The notes below the pieces were generated by a model. That model was not told the origin of the DNA, searched no databases, and worked only from the letters and a program-made list of their open reading frames with translations. Made by a program: the position numbers and the translations under genes. This document shows, in pieces, positions 24,524 to 35,390 of a stretch of 64,000 nt of DNA. Numbering within the stretch: the first letter of the stretch is position 1; every line of letters starts with the position of its first letter. The DNA is from Halictus rubicundus (taxonomy: Eukaryota; Arthropoda; Insecta; Hymenoptera; Halictidae). The DNA is taken from positions 248,001 to 312,000 of the forward strand of contig NW_027488589.1 of assembly GCF_050948215.1 (NCBI RefSeq). Direction: 5' to 3'.

Positions 24524-27034
24524 TCAGAGGCGTCGCAACGGGGGTACGCCCCCGGGGCGTACCCTGCGCCGCCTCACCCCCCTTCGGCCGGGATCGTGAT
24601 TACGCTCCCGATCCCGTTCCGCAGCCTCCTTCCGCAGCATAACCCGCTCGCAGAAGGAAGCGAACCCCCTCCACGCCTCCTCGCCACCGGCTGCCGCAGC
24701 GACGACAGCCGGGAGCGAGAGGTCGTGGCCCACCGCGCGCCGCAGGGCACGGCGCTCTCCCCCCCATGCCGGACACTCCTCCAGAGTGTGTTGCGCCGTG
24801 TCCCGCGGCTCGCCGCAGTGGTGACACGCCTCCTCGGTCTCCCTCCCGATGCGACACAGGTAGTCGCCGAAGCACCCGTGCCCGCTCATCACCTGCGTCA
24901 CACGGTAGGAGACCCTATGCCCCATCCATCCCCTGTTCCATTGATCGAACACCGGGAGGATGGCCCGAACGGCCCGCCTCTCGCCCTCCCTCGTCCCGGG
25001 AAGGCTATCGCGCCACTCCCGGGCTGCGTGCCGCCGAGCATGTCGCCTGAGCTCATCCACCATGAGCCGCGCCTGATCCGGGGCCACCCCCCGGAGCCGG
25101 AGTTCCCTGGAGTGCGTATGCACATCCGCCAACACGCGGGCCTCCAGCTCGAGGGGGATCAGCCCCGACATCACCATCGCCGTCGCGTATGAAATGGTGC
25201 GGTACCCCCGCACGATGCCTATGGCCAGCCTGCGCTCGATGCGACGCAGCAGCGACCGTGTGCCGCCACTGCGCCCCCTAGCCAAGACATCGCGCGCCCA
25301 CACAGGGGCTCCGTACAGGACCAAAACTCGCACCACCACCGCGAACAGACGACGCACCCGTCCACAGGGTCCCCCGAGATTCGGGAGAAGGCGACCGAGC
25401 GCAGCGGTCGCCCTCTCCGCCCGGGGCGCCAGCGACTCAAGGTGGCGGTCAAAACGCCACCGGCCGTCAAGCTCGAGTCCCAGGTACCGCATCTGGGACC
25501 CGACCTTGACCATCCCCTCCCCCACGCAGATCCAGCACTGGGGAGGCGCCGCCAACCGGGCCGAGCGGAGAAACCACATGGCCCTGGTTTTCTCGACGGA
25601 CACCTCTAGGCCCAGCGACCGGATCGCGCGCACCGCGCGCCACGCGCCGCGCTCCGCCAGGCAGATGGCCTCCTTCGCATACCTCCCGGTGGCCAATACC
25701 AGCGTGTCGTCGGCGTAACACGTCAGGCTGACCCCGGGAGGCATCTCCTCCCGCAGGACGCGATCGTACGCAAGATTCCACAGCAACGGGCCCAACACCG
25801 AGCCCTGCGGAACCCCGCGCACGACGCCCCTGCGCACCATCCCGTACCGGCCGGGATACTCTATACGCCTGTCGGAGAGATAGCTCCCAATCACCCTTCT
25901 GAGATACAGAGGCACCCGGTGGAAGACCAGGGCCTCCATTATCCGATCCCAGGGGACGGTGTTGAACGCGTTAGCGATATCCAAGGATATCGCCAACGCA
26001 ACACCGCCCCCCCTCGTACAGGCCTCCGAGAGAGCCCTCACCCGCCGAATGGCGTCGACGGTGGAGAGACCCTCCCGGAAGCCGAATTGAACCCCGCTCA
26101 GATCGGGGACCCCTCCCGCCGACAGGTGCCGGACGAGGCGTCCAACGAGTACGCGCTCGAACAACTTCCCCGCCTCGTCCAGCAGACAAATTGGCCGGTA
26201 CCCTGAGGGCGAGTCCCGGGACTTGCCCCCCTTCGGAAGGAGGACCAACCTGCCCGACTTCCACTCCGTGGGGAACACCCCCTCCCTCAGACAGCCGTTA
26301 TACAGCTGCCGGAGTTCGGCGGCGAGTCCCCCCTCCAGGGCCAAGACCAACGCGCGGCCCGGCACCCCGTCCGGGCCCGGGGCCTTGCGGCCCACCCGCC
26401 GCGCCCTGGCCATCGCCTCACCCAGCTCGCCGGCCGACACCTCCCACTCTGCGGACCAGGAGAGAGGCTCCTGTTCCCAATGGGAGCGGCGCAGTTGTCC
26501 CCCCTCTCGCGGGAAGAGGGACGCCACCACTCCCTCGAGCAGGTGGGGGTCCATCGACTCCGTCACCGGAGGCGCCCACGCGCGCAGCTTGTTCATGACA
26601 AGCTTGTACGGGCGCCCCCATGGATCGGAGTCCACCGTGCCGACGAGCTCCGACCACGCGTCGGCCTTGGCCCGCGCGATAGCCCTGCGGAGAACCCCGA
26701 GCGCGGCTCGGTACTCCCCGCCGAGCCTCGCCGTCGCCTCCTCGTCGTCGCGCCTCCTACGCGCTCGGCCGTACCGACGCCGCGCGGCATTGCAGGCACG
26801 CCGGAGCTCCGCAATGCCGGCGGACCACCAGTACGCCGCCCTCCTGGGGGCGAACCGGCTGCGGGGCATGGCGGTGTCGCACACCGCCGTCATTACCTCC
26901 CGCAGCCGCCTCGCCCCTTGCGCAGGCCCCAGCTCGGACAGGGCCGGCCCCGTCCATGTCGCCGCGGCTACCGCGGCCCCGAACGCGTCCGCGTCCAGCC
27001 GCTTCAAGGCCCATCGCGGCCGTCGGTCCCCCCG
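24524..27034 (-). CDS. Reverse transcriptase polyprotein of the non-LTR element, 5'-partial (endonuclease missing)
   Basis: The product is the RNA-dependent DNA polymerase that copies element RNA into the genome at a nicked target. The frame is open for 836 residues from the junction to a TGA at 24,526-24,524. No genuine start is present: the protein begins in mid-chain with RGDRRPRWALKRLDADAF, and a TTG at 27,007-27,005 is simply an internal Leu. Counting from that Leu: a basic linker with WW (60-61); WGRPYKLVMNKLR (130-142); KAPGPDGVPG (208-217); RT fingers including GYRPICLLDEAGKLFERV (269-286); motif A SLDIANAF with D343; motif B RGVPQGSVLGP (397-407); motif C YADD with D433 and D434; motif E MRYLGLELDGR (506-516); a thumb and connector region; zinc knuckle C728-x2-C731-x8-H740-x4-C745; and an Arg/Pro-rich tail. 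All three catalytic aspartates are present. No RNase H domain is seen. An R1-clade ORF2 would normally have about 200-250 more residues of endonuclease in front. It is not functional alone as a source copy. Confidence 0.92.
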   Translation of the reverse strand, partial: RGDRRPRWALKRLDADAFGAAVAAATWTGPALSELGPAQGARRLREVMTAVCDTAMPRSRFAPRRAAYWWSAGIAELRRACNAARRRYGRARRRRDDEEATARLGGEYRAALGVLRRAIARAKADAWSELVGTVDSDPWGRPYKLVMNKLRAWAPPVTESMDPHLLEGVVASLFPREGGQLRRSHWEQEPLSWSAEWEVSAGELGEAMARARRVGRKAPGPDGVPGRALVLALEGGLAAELRQLYNGCLREGVFPTEWKSGRLVLLPKGGKSRDSPSGYRPICLLDEAGKLFERVLVGRLVRHLSAGGVPDLSGVQFGFREGLSTVDAIRRVRALSEACTRGGGVALAISLDIANAFNTVPWDRIMEALVFHRVPLYLRRVIGSYLSDRRIEYPGRYGMVRRGVVRGVPQGSVLGPLLWNLAYDRVLREEMPPGVSLTCYADDTLVLATGRYAKEAICLAERGAWRAVRAIRSLGLEVSVEKTRAMWFLRSARLAAPPQCWICVGEGMVKVGSQMRYLGLELDGRWRFDRHLESLAPRAERATAALGRLLPNLGGPCGRVRRLFAVVVRVLVLYGAPVWARDVLARGRSGGTRSLLRRIERRLAIGIVRGYRTISYATAMVMSGLIPLELEARVLADVHTHSRELRLRGVAPDQARLMVDELRRHARRHAAREWRDSLPGTREGERRAVRAILPVFDQWNRGWMGHRVSYRVTQVMSGHGCFGDYLCRIGRETEEACHHCGEPRDTAQHTLEECPAWGGERRALRRAVGHDLSLPAVVAAAAGGEEAWRGFASFCERVMLRKEAAERDRERNHDPGRRGVRRRRVRPGGVPPLRRL

Positions 27035-27035
27035 A

Positions 27036-27042
27036 ATCCTAT
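27036..27042. repeat. Candidate target-site duplication, right copy (ATCCTAT)
   Basis: First satellite bases beyond the 5' (truncated) end of the element. They match the last bases before the poly(A) run at 24,093-24,099. One extra A at 27,035 lies between this and the GC-rich element end and may be untemplated or part of the element. It is ambiguous because ATCCTAT occurs in every satellite monomer. Confidence 0.4.
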
Positions 27043-27770
27043 CCTCTATCCTATCCTATCCTCTATCCTATCCTATCGTCTATCCTATCCTCTATCCTAT
27101 CCTATCCTCTATCCTATCCTATCCTCTATCCTATCCTATCGTCTATCCTATCCTATCCTCTATCCTATCCTATCCTCTATCCTATCCTATCCTCTATCCT
27201 ATCCTATCGTCTATCCTATCCTCTATCCTATCCTATCCTCTATCCTATCCAATCCTCTATCCTATCCTATCCTCTATTCTATCCTGTCCTGTATCCTATC
27301 AAATCCCCTATCCTATCCTCTGTACTATCCTATCCTCAATCCTATCCTATCGTCTATCCTATCGTCTATCCTATCCTCTATACAATCCTATCCTCTATCC
27401 TATCCTATACTCTATCCTATCCTATCCTCTATCCTATCCTACCCTCTATCCTATCCTATCCTCTATCCTATCCTATCCTCTATCCTATCATATCCTCTAT
27501 CCTATAATATCCTCTATCCTATCCTATCCTCTATCCTATCCTATCCTCTATCCTATCCTATCTTCTATCCTATCCTATCCTCTATCCTATCATATCCTCT
27601 ATCCTATAATATCCTCTATCCTATCCCATCTTCTATCCTATCCTATCCTCTATCCTATCAAATCCCCTATCCTATCCTCTGTCCTATCCTATCCTCTATC
27701 CTATCCTATCCTCTATCCTATCAAATCCCCTATCCTATCAAATCCCCTATCCTATCCTCTATCCTATCCT

Positions 27771-28700
27771 ATGCTCTATCCTATCCTATCCCCTATCATA
27801 TCCTATCCTCTATCCTATCCTATTCTCTATCCTATCCTATCCTCTATCATATCCTCTATCCTATCCTCTATCCTATCCTCTATCCTATCCTCTATCCTAT
27901 CCTATCCTCTAATCTATCCTATCGTCTATCCTATCCTCTATCCTATCCTATCCTCTATCCTATCCTATCCTCTATCCTATCCTATCCTCTATCCTATCCT
28001 ATCCTCTGTCCTATCCTATCCTATCCTCTATCCTATTGTATCTTCTATCCTATCCTATCCTCTATCCTATCATATCCTCTATCCTATAATATCCTCTATC
28101 CTATCATATCCTCTATCCTATCCTATCTTCTGTCCTATCCTATCCTCTATCCTATCAAATCCCCTATCCTATCCTCTATCCTATCCTATCCTCTATCCTA
28201 TCCTATCGTCTATCCTATCCTCTTTCCTATCCTATCCTCTATCCTATCAAATCCCCTATCCTATCCTCTATCCTATCCTATCATCTATCCTCTATCCTAT
28301 CCTATCATCTATCCTCTATCCTATCCTCTATCCTATCCTATCCTCTATCCTATCCTATCGTCTATCCTATCCTCTATCCTATCCTGTCGTCTATCCTATC
28401 CTCTATCCTATCCTATCCTCTATCCCATCCTATCCTCTATCCTATCCTATCCTCTATCCTATCCCATCTTCTATCCTATCCTATCCTCTATCCTATCAAA
28501 TCCCCTATCCTATCCTCTGTCCTATCCTATCCTCTATCCTCTATCCTATCCTATCCTCTATCCTAACCTATTCTCTATCCTATCCTATCCTATCCTCTAT
28601 CCTATCCTATCGTCTATCCTATCCTATCCTCTATCCTATCCTATCCTCTATCCTATCCTATCCTCTATCCTATCCTCTATCCTATCCTATCCTCTAATCT
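27771..28700. repeat. ~0.9-kb higher-order satellite unit (second of three related copies)
   Basis: Carries the same order of variant monomers as the stretches at about 17,202 and 34,562: CCTCTATCATATCC, CCTCTAATCTATCC, CCTCTGTCC, CCTCTTTCC and the ATCATCTATCCTC pair. It differs from the 17-kb copy by point changes such as CCTATTGTATCTTC near 28,033. Confidence 0.7.
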
Positions 28701-30359
28701 ATCCTATCGTCTATCCTATCCTCTATCCTATCCTATCCTCTATCCTATCCTATCCTCTATCCTATCCTATCCTCTATCCTATCCTATCCTCTATCCTATC
28801 CTATCCTATCCTCTATCCTATCCTATCCTATCCTCTATCCTATCCTATCCTCTATCCTATCCTATCCTCTATCCTATCCTATCCTCTATCCTATCCTATC
28901 CTCTATCCTATCCTATTCTCTATCCTATCCTATCGTCTATCCTATCCTCTATCCTATCCTGTCGTCTATCCTATCCTCTATCCTATCCTATCCTCTATCC
29001 TATCCTATCCTCTATCCTATCCCATCTTCTATCCTATCCTATCCTCTGTCCTATCCTATCCTCTATCCTTTCCTATCCTCTATCCTATCCTCTATCCTAT
29101 CCTCTATCCTATCCTCTATCCTATCCTATCCTCTATCCTATCAAATCCCCTATCCTATCCTCTATCCTCTATCCTATCCTATCCTCTATCCTATCCTATC
29201 CTCTATCCTATCCTATCCTCTATCCTATCCTATCCTCTATCCTATCCTATCTTCTATCCTATCCTATCCTCTATCCTATCATATCCTCTATCCTATAATA
29301 TCCTCTATCCTATCCCATCTTCTATCCTATCCTATCCTCTATCCTATCAAATCCCCTATCCTATCCTCTGTCCTATCCTATCCTCTATCCTATCCTATCC
29401 TCTATCCTATCAAATCCCCTATCCTATCAAATCCCCTATCCTATCCTCTATCCTATCCTATGCTCTATCCTATCCTATCCCCTATCATATCCTATCCTCT
29501 ATCCTATCCTATTCTCTATCCTATCCTATCCTCTATCATATCCTCTATCCTATCCTCTATCCTATCCTCTATCCTATCCTCTATCCTATCCTCTATCCTA
29601 TCCTATCCTCTAATCTATCCTATCGTCTATCCTATCCTCTATCCTATCCTATCCTCTATCCTATCCTATCCTCTATCCTATCCTATCCTCTATCCTATCC
29701 TATCCTCTATCCTATCCTATCCTCTATCCTATCCTATCCTCTATCCTATCCTATCCTATCCTCTATCCTATCCTATCTTCTATCCTATCCTATCCTCTAT
29801 CCTATCATATCCTCTATCCTATAATATCCTCTATCCTATCATATCCTCTATCCTATCCTATCTTCTGTCCTATCCTATCCTATCCTCTATCCTATCCTAT
29901 CGTCTATCCTATCCTCTTTCCTATCCTATCCTCTATCCTATCAAATCCCCTATCCTATCCTCTATCCTATCCTATCATCTATCCTCTATCCTATCCTATC
30001 ATCTATCCTCTATCCTATCCTCTATCCTATCCTATCCTCTATCCTATCCTATCGTCTATCCTATCCTCTATCCTATCCTGTCGTCTATCCTATCCTCTAT
30101 CCTATCCTATCCTCTATCCCATCCTATCCTCTATCCTATCCTATCCTCTATCCTATCCCATCTTCTATCCTATCCTATCCTCTATCCTATCAAATCCCCT
30201 ATCCTATCCTCTGTCCTATCCTATCCTCTATCCTATCCTATCCTCTATCCTATCAAATCCCCTATCCTATCAAATCCCCTATCCTATCCTCTATCCTATC
30301 CTATCCTCTATCCTATCCTATCGTCTATCCTATCGTCTATCCTATCCTCTATCCTATCC

Positions 30360-30900
30360 TATCCTCTATCCTATCCTATCCTCTGTCCTATCCTATCCTC
30401 TATCCTATCCTATCCTATCTTCTATCCTATCCTATCTTCTGTCCTATTCTACCCTCTATCCTATCAAATCCCCTATCCTATCCTATCTTCTGTCCTATTC
30501 TACCCTCTATCCTATCAAATCCCCTATCCTATCCTCTATCCTATCCTATCGTCTATCCTATCCTCTATCCTATCCTATCCTCTATCCTATCCTATCCTCT
30601 ATCCTATCCTATCCTCTATCCTATCCTATCCTCTATCCTATCCTATCCTCTATCCTATCCTATCCTCTATCCTATCCTATCGTCTATCCTATCCTCTATC
30701 CTATCCTATCCTCTATCCTATCCAATCCTCTATCCTATCCTATCCTCTATTCTATCCTGTCCTGTATCCTATCAAATCCCCTATCCTATCCTCTGTACTA
30801 TCCTATCCTCAATCCTATCCTATCGTCTATCCTATCGTCTATCCTATCCTCTATCCTATCCTATCCTCTATCCTATCCTATCCTCTATCCTATCCTATCC
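30360..30900. repeat. Satellite paralogue of the insertion locus without the element
   Basis: This stretch contains the variant string found to the left of the element (CCTCTGTCC, then the doubled 51-bp sub-repeat ending CAAATCCCCTATCCTAT at about 30,532). It is followed directly by the string found to the right of the element (CGTCTAT monomers, CCAATCC, CCTGTCCTGTATCC, CCTCTGTACTATCC, CCTCAATCC). It is therefore a close uninterrupted relative of the occupied site and shows what the target probably looked like. It lacks at least one 17-bp monomer present just right of the element, so it is a paralogue and not the exact ancestral allele. Confidence 0.65.
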
Positions 30901-33900
30901 TCTATCCTATCCTATCTTCTATACTATCCTATCCTCTATCCTATCAAATCCCCTATCCTATCCTCTATCCTATCCTATCCTCTATCCTATCCTATCCTCT
31001 ATCCTATCCTATCCTCTATCCTATCCTATCCCCTATCGTATCCTGTTCTCTATCCTATCCAATCCCCTATCCTATCCTCTATCCTATCCTATCGCCTAAG
31101 ATATCGTATCCTCTATCCTATCCTATCCTCTATCCTATCATATCCTCTATCCTATAATATCCTCTATCCTATCCTATCCCCTATCCAATGCTCTATCCAA
31201 TCCTATCCTCTATCCTAACCTATACTCTATCCTATCCTATCCTCTATCCTATCCTACCCTCTATCCTATCCTATCCTCTATCCTATCCTATCCTCTATCC
31301 TATCATATCCTCTATCCTATAATATCCTCTATCCTATCCTATCCTCTATCCTATCCTATCCTCTATTCTATCCTGTCCTGTATCCTATCAAATCCCCTAT
31401 CCTATCCTCTGTACTATCCTATCCTCTATCCTATCCTATCGTCTATCCTATCGTCTATCCTATCCTCTATCCTATCCTATCCTCTATCCTATCCTATCCT
31501 CTATCCTATCCTATCCTCTATCCTATCGTATCTTCTATCCTATCCTATCATCTATCCTATCAAATCCCCTATCCTATCCTCTATCCTATCCTATCCTCTA
31601 TCCTATCCTATCCCCTATCGTATCCTGTTCTCTATCCTATCCAATCCCCAATCCTATCCTCTATCCTATCCAATCACCTATCCTATCCTCTAACCTATCC
31701 TATCCTCTATCCTATCCAATCACCTATCCCATCCTCTATCATATCCAATCACCTATACTATCCTCTATTCAATCCTATACTCTATCCTATCCTATCCTCT
31801 ATAATATCCTATCCTCTATCCTATCCTATCCTCTATCCTATCCTATCCTCTATCCTATCCTATCCTCTATCCTATCCTATCCTCTATCCTATCCTATCCT
31901 CTATCCTATCCTATCCTCTATCCTATCCTATCCTCTACCCTATCCTATCCTCTATCCTATCCTATCCTCTATCCTATCCTATCCTATCCTCTATCCTATC
32001 CTATCCTCTATCCTATCCTATCCTCTATCCTATCCTATCCTCTATCCTATCCCATCTTCTATCCTATCAAATCCCCTATCCTATCAAATCCCCTATCCTA
32101 TCCTCTATCCTATCCTATCCTCTATCCTATCCTATCCCCTATCGTATCCTGTTCTCTATCCTATCCAATCCCCTATCCTATCCTCTATCCTATCCTATCG
32201 CCTAAGATATCCTATCCTCTATCCTATCCTATCCTCTATCCTATCATATCCTCTATCCTATAATATCCTCTATCCTATCCTATCCTCTATCCAATCCTCT
32301 ACCCTATCCTATCCTCTATCCTATCCTATCCTCTATCCTATCCTATCCTCTATCCTGTCCTATCCTCTATCCTATCCTATCCTCTATCCTATCCTATCCT
32401 CTATTCAATCCTATACTCTATCCTATTCTCTATCCTATCCTATCCTCTATCCTATCCTATCCTCTATCCTATCAAATCCCCTATCCTATCCTCTGTCCTA
32501 TCCTATCCACTATCCTATCCTATCCTCTATCCTATCAAATCCCCTATCCTATCAAATCCCCTATCCTATCCCCTATCCTATCCTATCCTCTATCCTATCC
32601 TGTCGTCTATCCTATCCTCTTTCCTATCCTATCCTCTATCCTATCAAATCCCCTATCCTATCCTCTATCCTATCCTATCATCTATCCTCTATCCTATCCT
32701 CTATCCTATCCTATCCTCTATCCTATCCTATCTTCTGTCCTATCCTATCCTCTATCCTATCAAATCCCCTATCCTATCCTCTATCCTATCCTATCCTCTA
32801 TTTTATCCTATCGTCTATCCTATCCTCTATCCTATCCTATCCTCTATCCTATCCTCTCCTCTATCCTATCCTATCCTCTATCCTATCCTATCCTATCCTC
32901 TATCCTATCCTATCTTCTATCCTATCCTATTCTCTATCCTATCCTATCCTCTATCATATCCTCTATCCTATCCTCTATCCTATCTTCTATCCTATCCTAT
33001 CCTCTAATCTATCCTATCGTCTATCCTATCCTCTATCCTATCCTATCCTCTATCCTATCCTATCCTCTATCCTATCCTATCCTATCCTCTATCCTATCCT
33101 ATCGTCTATCCTATCCTATCCCCTATCATATCCTATCCTCTATCCTATCCTATTCTCTATCCTATCCTATCCTCTATCCTATCCTCTATCCTATCCTCTA
33201 TCCTATCCTCTATCCTATCCTCTATCCTATCCTATCCTCTATTCTATCCTATCGTCTATCCTATCCTCTATCCTATCTTATCCTCTGTCCTATCCTATCC
33301 TCTATCCTATCCTATCCTATCTTCTATCCTATCCTATCTTCTGTCCTATTCTACCCTCTATCCTATCAAATCCCCTATCCTATCCTCTATCCTATCCTAT
33401 CGTCTATCCTATCCTATCGTCTATCCTGTCCTCTATCCTATCCTATCGTCTATCCTATCCTCTATCCTATCCTATCCTCTATCCTATCCTCTTTCCTATC
33501 CTATCCTCTATCCTATCAAATCCCCTATCCTATCCTCTATCCTATCCTATCATCTATCCTCTATCCTATCCTCTATCCTATCCTATCCTCTATCCTATCC
33601 TATCTTCTGTCCTATCCTATCCTCTATCCTATCAAATCCCCTATCCTATCCTCTATCCTATCCTATCCTCTATTCTATCCTATCGTCTATCCTATCCTCT
33701 ATCCTATCCTATCCTCTATCCTATCCTCTCCTCTATCCTATCCTATCCTCTATCCTATCCTATCCTATCCTCTATCCTATCCTATCTTCTATCCTATCCT
33801 ATTCTCTATCCTACCCTATCCTCTATCATATCCTCTATCCTATCCTCTATCCTATCCTCTATCCTATCCTATCCTCTAATCTATCCTATCGTCTATCCTA

Positions 33901-34561
33901 TCCTCTATCCTATCCTATCCTCTATCCTATCCTATCCTCTATCCTATCCTATCCTATCCTATCCTCTATCCTATCCTATCGTCTATCCTATCCTATCCTC
34001 TATCCTATCCTATCCTCTATCCTATCCTATCCTCTATCCTATCCTCTATCCTATCCTATCCTCTATCCTATCCTATTCTCTATCCTATCCTATCGTCTAT
34101 CCTATCCTCTATCCTATCCTGTCGTCTATCCTATCCTATCCTCTGTCCTATCCTATCCTCTATCCTTTCCTATCCTCTATCCTATCCTCTATCCTATCCT
34201 CTATCCTATCCTATCCTCTATCCTATCAAATCCCCTATCCTATCCTCTATCCTCTATCCTATCCTATCCTCTATCCTATCCTATCCTCTATCCTATCCTA
34301 TCCTCTATCCTATCCTATCCTCTATCCTATCCTATCTTCTATCCTATCCTATCCTCTATCCTATCATATCCTCTATCCTATAATATCCTCTATCCTATCC
34401 CATCTTCTATCCTATCCTATCCTCTATCCTATCAAATCCCCTATCCTATCAAATCCCCTATCCTATCCTCTGTCCTATCCTATCCTCTATTCTATCCTAT
34501 CCTCTATCCTATCAAATCCCCTATCCTATCAAATCCCCTATCCTATCCTCTATCCTATCCT

Positions 34562-35390
34562 ATGCTCTATCCTATCCTATCCCCTATCATATCCTATAAT
34601 CTATCCTATCCTATTCTCTATCCTATCCTATCCTCTATCATATCCTCTATCCTATCCTCTATCCTATCCTCTATCCTATCCTCTATCCTATCCTATCCTC
34701 TAATCTATCCTATCGTCTATCCTATCCTCTATCCTATCCTATCCTCTATCCTATCCTATCCTCTATCCTATCCTATCCTCTATCCTATCCTATCCTCTAT
34801 CCTATCCTATCCTATCCTCTATCCTATCCTATCTTCTATCCTATCCTATCCTCTATCCTATCATATCCTCTATCCTATAATATCCTCTATCCTATCATAT
34901 CCTCTATCCTATCCTATCTTCTGTCCTATCCTATCCTCTATCCTATCAAATCCCCTATCCTATCCTCTATCCTATCCTATCCTCTATCCTATCCTATCGT
35001 CTATCCTATCCTCTTTCCTATCCTATCCTCTATCCTATCAAATCCCCTATCCTATCCTCTATCCTATCCTATCATCTATCCTCTATCCTATCCTATCATC
35101 TATCCTCTATCCTATCCTCTATCCTATCCTATCCTCTATCCTATCCTATCGTCTATCCTATCCTCTATCCTATCCTGTCGTCTATCCTATCCTCTATCCT
35201 ATCCTATCCTCTATCCCATCCTATCCTCTATCCTATCCTATCCTCTATCCTATCCCATCTTCTATCCTATCCTATCCTCTATCCTATCAAATCCCCTATC
35301 CTATCCTCTATCCTATCAAATCCCCTATCCTATCCTCTGTCCTATCCTATCCTCTATCCTCTATCCTATCCTATCCTCTATCCTAACCTA
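34562..35390. repeat. ~0.8-kb higher-order satellite unit (third of three related copies)
   Basis: Begins at the ATGCTCTATCC landmark and follows the same variant order as the copies at about 17,202 and 27,771. It has a private change, CCTATAATCTATCC, near 34,594, and an added CAAATCCCC monomer near 35,310. Confidence 0.7.

Larger units (their letters stand above)
24099..27035 (-). mobile_element. 5'-truncated non-LTR (LINE) retrotransposon, R1-clade-like, inserted in the satellite
   Basis: A 2.9-kb GC-rich block interrupts the satellite abruptly on both sides. Read on the minus strand it has the plan of the 3' half of a non-LTR retrotransposon: a reverse transcriptase frame, a CCHC zinc knuckle near its C-terminus, a 3' UTR of about 409 bp, and a poly(A) tail directly joined to satellite. 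There are no terminal repeats and no integrase or RNase H region. The frame is already open at the 5' junction and the endonuclease domain and ORF1 are absent, as expected when target-primed reverse transcription stops early. R1-clade membership is inferred from the pre-RT segment (WGRPYKLVMNKLR), the RT motifs, the lack of RNase H and the terminal zinc knuckle. Jockey or I-group membership is less likely. Confidence 0.93.

Noticed and set aside
24596..26598. + strand reading frames across the element (24,596-25,192; 25,194-25,718; 25,919-26,206; 26,191-26,598)
   Set aside because: They are antisense to the reverse transcriptase frame in GC-rich DNA, where stop codons are rare. Their products are low-complexity Arg/Pro/Ala strings with no recognisable domain.
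27005..27007. TTG as start codon of the reverse transcriptase
   Set aside because: The frame stays open upstream to the junction with plausible linker residues, and a eukaryotic element would not normally use TTG. The frame is 5'-truncated instead.
24600..27014. Other minus-strand frames inside the element (24,600-24,875; 24,898-25,125; 25,219-25,470; 25,467-25,781; 25,971-26,264; 26,418-26,657; 26,593-26,814; 26,757-27,014)
   Set aside because: They overlap the reverse transcriptase frame in other phases and show none of its motifs.
24099..27035. LTR retrotransposon, retrovirus or bacterial group II intron
   Set aside because: There are no flanking direct repeats, protease, integrase or RNase H, and no intron domain V structure was recognised. 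The poly(A) tail, the RT motif set and the terminal CCHC fit a non-LTR element.
26223..29824. Very long + strand frames that run from the element into the satellite (26,223-28,697 and 26,480-29,824)
   Set aside because: They are antisense element sequence fused by chance to stop-free satellite, so not fusion genes.
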